Source of the DNA: JACRBR01 sp964371355
Lineage (GTDB): Bacteria; Chloroflexota; Dehalococcoidia; DSTF01; JACRBR01
DNA length: 64,000 bases
Assembly: GCA_964371355.1 (NCBI GenBank)
Contig: CAYJMG010000009.1
Coordinates: 1-64,000, forward strand
Direction of reading: 5' to 3'
This document shows positions 61,009-64,000 of this stretch, in pieces. How positions within the stretch are numbered: the first letter of the stretch is position 1; each line of letters begins with the position of its first letter. Below the pieces are notes generated by a model that saw only the letters and a list, made by a program, of their open reading frames with translations, searched no databases and was not told the origin of the DNA. Both the position numbers and the translations under genes were made by a program.

Positions 61009-61061
61009 CCCGCGGGGTGTGGGGGGGGGGGGGCGGGGTTGCCGCCTTAGGGGGGGAAGGT

Positions 61062-61071
61062 NNNNNNNNNN
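61062..61071. other. Assembly gap (10 N) with flanking G/C runs
   Basis: Preceded by a G-run (61021-61036) and followed by CCCCGGGGGGGC repeats. The sequence next to this gap should not be trusted. Confidence 0.95.
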
Positions 61072-61161
61072 CCCCGGGGGGGCGCACCCCCCGGGGGGGC
61101 CCCCCCCCCCCGCTACGGTGGTTGTGACGTCCGGTACGCTGTATCCGCTCATACGCGCTGA

Positions 61162-62823
61162 ATGGTGACCATGACCGCCGCCAATACGACCGCCGCTTCG
61201 GGACGACGCCCCGCGTTTGACGTGTGGGCGCCGATCTGGCGCCTGCTGACGTCGGTGCGGATCGCCGTGTTCTACATCGGGGCGCTGGCCGCCTTCGGGT
61301 TGCTGGGTGTGGTCATCCCGCAGGTGCCGGAAGCGATGCGGGGCAACGACGCCGCGATCCAGGCGTGGCTGGACACGAAGCGCGACACGTTCGGGCCGCT
61401 GACGGACGCGATGTACCGGCTGGGGTTCTTCGAGGTGTTCCAGGCGCGCTGGTTCCTGTTCGCGCTGGGCTTCCTGGTGGTGTTCGTGACCACATGTACG
61501 GTCAACCGGTGGTCGCCGACGTTCCGCAACGTGTTCAAGCCGCCAGTGCGGGTACCCGACAGCTTCTACGAGCGGGCGCACAACCGGACGGTGCTGGCGC
61601 CGGTGAGTGTGGACGCGCTGCGTGCGACGCTGCGGTCGATGCGCTTTGGCCGCGTCGAGGCCGAGGAGCGCGACGGGGCGGTGTACGTCTTCGCCGACCG
61701 GTACCCGTGGGCGCAGCTCGCGACGTTCGTGAGCCACCTGGCGCTCATCCTCTTCCTGGCCGGTGGGATGGTGACGTGGGCGACGGGTTTCACCGCCGAC
61801 ATGTTCGCCGGCGAAGGGACGACGCAGCCGGTGTTCGCCGTCAGCGATCCCGGCCAGCTTCAGGTGCGTGTGGACGACGCGGTCGGCAAGTATGGCGACC
61901 TGGGTAACGCGCTGGACTTCCGGACGCACCTGACCATCTTCCGCAACGGCGAGGAGGTAAAGAGCGGCTTCACGACCGTCAACGATCCGCTGAAGTACGG
62001 CGGGTACCGGTTCCATCAGGTCGCCTTCTTTCCCTTCGGCGCGGCGCTGCGCATCCGCGACACGGCCACGGGCAACACCGTGTTCCATGAGACGTTCCCG
62101 TTGGAGGAGATCACGGCGGCGCCCGCCGTGACGATCGTGGACGCTTCGGGGCGGGAGCTGGTGCGCGACACGATCGCGCCTACGGACTTCCTGGACTTCG
62201 CCAGCGGGACGCTGGTTCAGGTGCCGGACGGGCCGCTGCTCTGGATCGGGATCACGGCGGCCGATGACGAGCGCTGGCAGCTCGTCGCGTACGACCCACA
62301 GAGCGGGGCGACGGGCGCGCAGGTGCGCATCGACGAAGGCGCCAGCGGCGAGCTGAGCGGACTGCGGCTGAGGTTCGACGACGTCGTGTCACTGCCTGCG
62401 GCCGTCGGTGTGGACCTGCCGGATGGCAGCGCACAGACGCTGGCGCAGCTAACGAAGGCGGCGGACGGCGCGGACGTATTGATGTTGACATCGCAGAGCA
62501 GCCCGGCAATCTCGCTGGGCCCGGGTGAGCCGGTCACCGTGGGAGGGTATGAGTACACGTTCGAGGGCCCGCGCGAGTTCACCGGCATCTCGGTGAAGCG
62601 AGATGGTGGCGCGTGGTTCATCTGGGTGGCGACGGGTATGCTCGTGATCGGCCTTGGGTTAACCTTCTACGTGCCTCGTCGGCGGGTGTGGATACGCCTG
62701 ACATCGACGGGCTCACAGGTGGCGGCCCTCGCCGAGAAGAGCGGCGGGTTCGAGAAGGACATGCGCACGCTGGCGCGGCGGCTGGGCGTGGAGACACCGC
62801 CGGAGCTGCAGGAGGAACGGTAA
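61162..62823 (+). CDS. resB: ResB-family cytochrome c biogenesis protein
   Basis: 553 residues. Helices near 30-50 (VRIAVFYIGALAAFGLLGVVIPQ), 95-115 and 190-210, and a last one near 490, bracket a large outside beta-rich domain with the ResB/Ccs1 segment LKYGGYRFHQVAFFP near 280. In system II, ResB and ResC (CcsA) move haem to apocytochrome c outside the membrane; no resC is in this window. An ATG at 61171 is an alternative start. It is followed after 0 bases by lgt. The region before it borders the second assembly gap. Confidence 0.88.
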   Translation: MVTMTAANTTAASGRRPAFDVWAPIWRLLTSVRIAVFYIGALAAFGLLGVVIPQVPEAMRGNDAAIQAWLDTKRDTFGPLTDAMYRLGFFEVFQARWFLFALGFLVVFVTTCTVNRWSPTFRNVFKPPVRVPDSFYERAHNRTVLAPVSVDALRATLRSMRFGRVEAEERDGAVYVFADRYPWAQLATFVSHLALILFLAGGMVTWATGFTADMFAGEGTTQPVFAVSDPGQLQVRVDDAVGKYGDLGNALDFRTHLTIFRNGEEVKSGFTTVNDPLKYGGYRFHQVAFFPFGAALRIRDTATGNTVFHETFPLEEITAAPAVTIVDASGRELVRDTIAPTDFLDFASGTLVQVPDGPLLWIGITAADDERWQLVAYDPQSGATGAQVRIDEGASGELSGLRLRFDDVVSLPAAVGVDLPDGSAQTLAQLTKAADGADVLMLTSQSSPAISLGPGEPVTVGGYEYTFEGPREFTGISVKRDGGAWFIWVATGMLVIGLGLTFYVPRRRVWIRLTSTGSQVAALAEKSGGFEKDMRTLARRLGVETPPELQEER

Positions 62824-63744
62824 GTGGCGCTGCTGCACCTGCTCTCGATCACGATCGGCTGGGACCCGGACATCGCGACGTTCGGCAGCCTGCAACTCAC
62901 GTGGCACGGCGTGTTCACGGCGGTGGGCATCGCGGCGGGCGTGTACCTGGGCGCGTGGCTGGGCCGTCGCGAGGGGTTCACGGAGGACGACGCCTACAGC
63001 GTGGCGCTGGTGGGCGTCCCGACGGGTATCATCGGCGCCCGGGCGATGTACGTGCTGGAGAACAACGAGGCCTTCCGCGGGCAGTGGCTCGACGTCCTGA
63101 AGATCAACGAGGGCGGCATCACGATCTACGGCGCCGTGATCGGCGGCGTGCTGGGCGCGCTGGTCTACGGCCTGATCCGCCGGATGCCGATCATGCGGGG
63201 CCTGGACGTAGCGGCATTCGGCCTGCTGCTGGGCATGGGGATCGGCCGTCTGGGCGACCTGGTCAACGGCGAGCACGTCGCGAAGGCGTCGGACCTGCCA
63301 TGGGCTGTGGTGTACTCGCACCGCGACAGCCCCAGTTTCACCTACGGCGCGACCCACCCGGCGACGACGTACGAGATGCTCGGCGACTTTCTCATCATCG
63401 CGATCATGGCGCTGCTGTTCGTGAAGCTGTGGCAGCACCGGCCGGGGATCGTGTTCTTCACGGGGCTCGTGCTGTACTCGGCGATGCGCTTCGGGGTGAG
63501 CTATCTGCGGATCGACAGCGGCTACGGCTGCCCGAACAGCGTTGGCTGCCCGGACCACATCATCAAGGACTGGATGACGTTCCCGCAGGTTGTCTCCACG
63601 ATCACGTTCGGGATTGGCATGGTGGGGCTGGTGTGGTCGGTGCTGCGCCGCGAGCAGCCCGCGCCGGCAGGGACCGTCATCGCGGCGGGGGCGCCGGAGA
63701 ACCCGCTGGACCGCGCGACCGCCTCCTCCCGATCGACCACCTGA
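62824..63744 (+). CDS. lgt: Prolipoprotein diacylglyceryl transferase
   Basis: Transfers diacylglycerol from phosphatidylglycerol to the lipobox cysteine of prolipoproteins, which this window encodes in several copies (cyclophilin, M23 peptidase, twin lipoproteins). 306 residues, seven helices. HGVFTAVGIAAGVYLG near residue 25, GGITIYGAVIGGVLGA near 98, and the signature GRLGDLVNGEHVA near 140 (GRxGNxxNxE type, Asp in place of Asn) are present. Start is GTG, directly after the resB stop. Confidence 0.93.
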   Translation: MALLHLLSITIGWDPDIATFGSLQLTWHGVFTAVGIAAGVYLGAWLGRREGFTEDDAYSVALVGVPTGIIGARAMYVLENNEAFRGQWLDVLKINEGGITIYGAVIGGVLGALVYGLIRRMPIMRGLDVAAFGLLLGMGIGRLGDLVNGEHVAKASDLPWAVVYSHRDSPSFTYGATHPATTYEMLGDFLIIAIMALLFVKLWQHRPGIVFFTGLVLYSAMRFGVSYLRIDSGYGCPNSVGCPDHIIKDWMTFPQVVSTITFGIGMVGLVWSVLRREQPAPAGTVIAAGAPENPLDRATASSRSTT

Positions 63745-63745
63745 C

Positions 63746-63994
63746 ATGACGCGCGAGGTGGTGCTGTACACGCGCGAGGGCTGCGGCCTGTGCGACGAGG
63801 CAGCCGAGATGCTTCGCACCCTCCGGGCTGAGCTGCGCTTCACCGTGCGTGAAGTGGACATCGACCGCGACCCGGGGGCGCTGGCGGACTACAACGACGT
63901 GATCCCCGTCATCGCGGTGGACGGGCGCGTGGTGTCGCAGGCGCCCGTCGACGAGGAGGCGCTGCGCGCCGCGCTGGCGGAGGCGCTCGGCTAG
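63746..63994 (+). CDS. Glutaredoxin-like protein
   Basis: 82 residues with the thioredoxin fold of the glutaredoxin/DUF836 group. VLYTREGCGLCDEAAEML near residue 7 has the redox-active CxxC (CGLC), VREVDIDRDP the second strand, and DVIPVIAVDG the cis-Pro loop. It is a likely thiol reductant acting in the cytosol. The ATG overlaps the end of the lgt stop region by a one-base gap, so it is in the resB-lgt unit. The rest of the window after it is too short to judge. Confidence 0.88.
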   Translation: MTREVVLYTREGCGLCDEAAEMLRTLRAELRFTVREVDIDRDPGALADYNDVIPVIAVDGRVVSQAPVDEEALRAALAEALG

Positions 63995-64000
63995 CGGGTG

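Noticed and set aside
61021..61110. G-quadruplex or regulatory G-tract
   Set aside because: The runs border an N gap and look like assembly artefacts.

Overview
This is a high-GC (roughly two thirds G+C), gene-dense stretch of a bacterial chromosome, almost certainly from a metagenome assembly: there are two 10-base N gaps (60362-60371 and 61062-61071) flanked by abnormal G/C runs. No rRNA is present, so the taxon is inferred. The mixture of an A2-type (YSHP) cytochrome oxidase, a tungsten-type aldehyde:ferredoxin oxidoreductase, Thr/Pro-rich lipoproteins, a GH57 glucanotransferase, an actinobacterial-style short MutY and thiolase/zinc-ribbon pairs fits an uncultured Chloroflexota (Dehalococcoidia-like) lineage best. 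This is a moderate-confidence guess.

Layout. 0.1-2.8 kb: cyclase-family hydrolase, isocitrate dehydrogenase and a beta-carbonic-anhydrase-like protein, ending in a shared terminator. 2.9-5.2 kb (minus): OppF/OppD ATPases and tRNA-Leu. 5.5-10.2 kb: TSUP permease, then a tight minus-strand cytochrome oxidase operon ctaC-ctaD-ctaF-ctaE whose CuA subunit carries an extra blue-copper domain. 10.4-17.4 kb: tRNA-Lys, coaE, a NorQ/CbbQ-type ATPase, cyclophilin lipoprotein, YihY, proB, an enoyl-CoA hydratase and a membrane protein with a decayed Rieske-like domain. 17.4-25 kb: GH57 enzyme, a broken antitoxin/PIN pair, a c-di-AMP riboswitch with its own promoter in front of a membrane glycosyltransferase, and valS with a terminator in its leader. 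25.4-35.2 kb: DUF4097-like protein plus class III cyclase (coupled), hydrolase, two PPOX flavoproteins, dnaE and an ABC-F ATPase. 35.5-48.6 kb: DNA glycosylases, M23 peptidase, a surface protein, phosphoesterase, vWA-FHA protein, zinc ribbon plus thiolase, mutY, ruvB, a broken fic, pyrE and a GH1 beta-glucosidase. 48.7-57.2 kb: accessory region with a retropepsin/DUF5678 pair, secreted hydrolases, a GHMP kinase, a CGNR regulator, twin lipoproteins and an ArsR-AHSA1-VOC cassette. 57.2-64 kb: AOR, DinB, NifU-like protein, a REP-associated transposase between REP palindromes, resB, lgt and a glutaredoxin.

How the parts work together. The oxidase operon, resB (haem c maturation), icd and the ferredoxin-linked AOR indicate an aerobic or microaerobic heterotroph. 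The crotonase, thiolase/DUF35 pair and OppDF suggest acyl-CoA and peptide use, and GH57/GH1 suggest glucan or cellobiose turnover. Regulation visible in sequence includes the c-di-AMP riboswitch, an ArsR operator, candidate attenuators before valS and the ABC-F gene, and a folded leader before the surface protein. The most unusual signals are the RAYT/REP system, with a related palindrome translated inside dnaE; the oxidase subunit II with a second copper domain; the c-di-AMP-controlled glycosyltransferase; the degenerate Rieske protein; and a coiled-coil insertion in the AOR.
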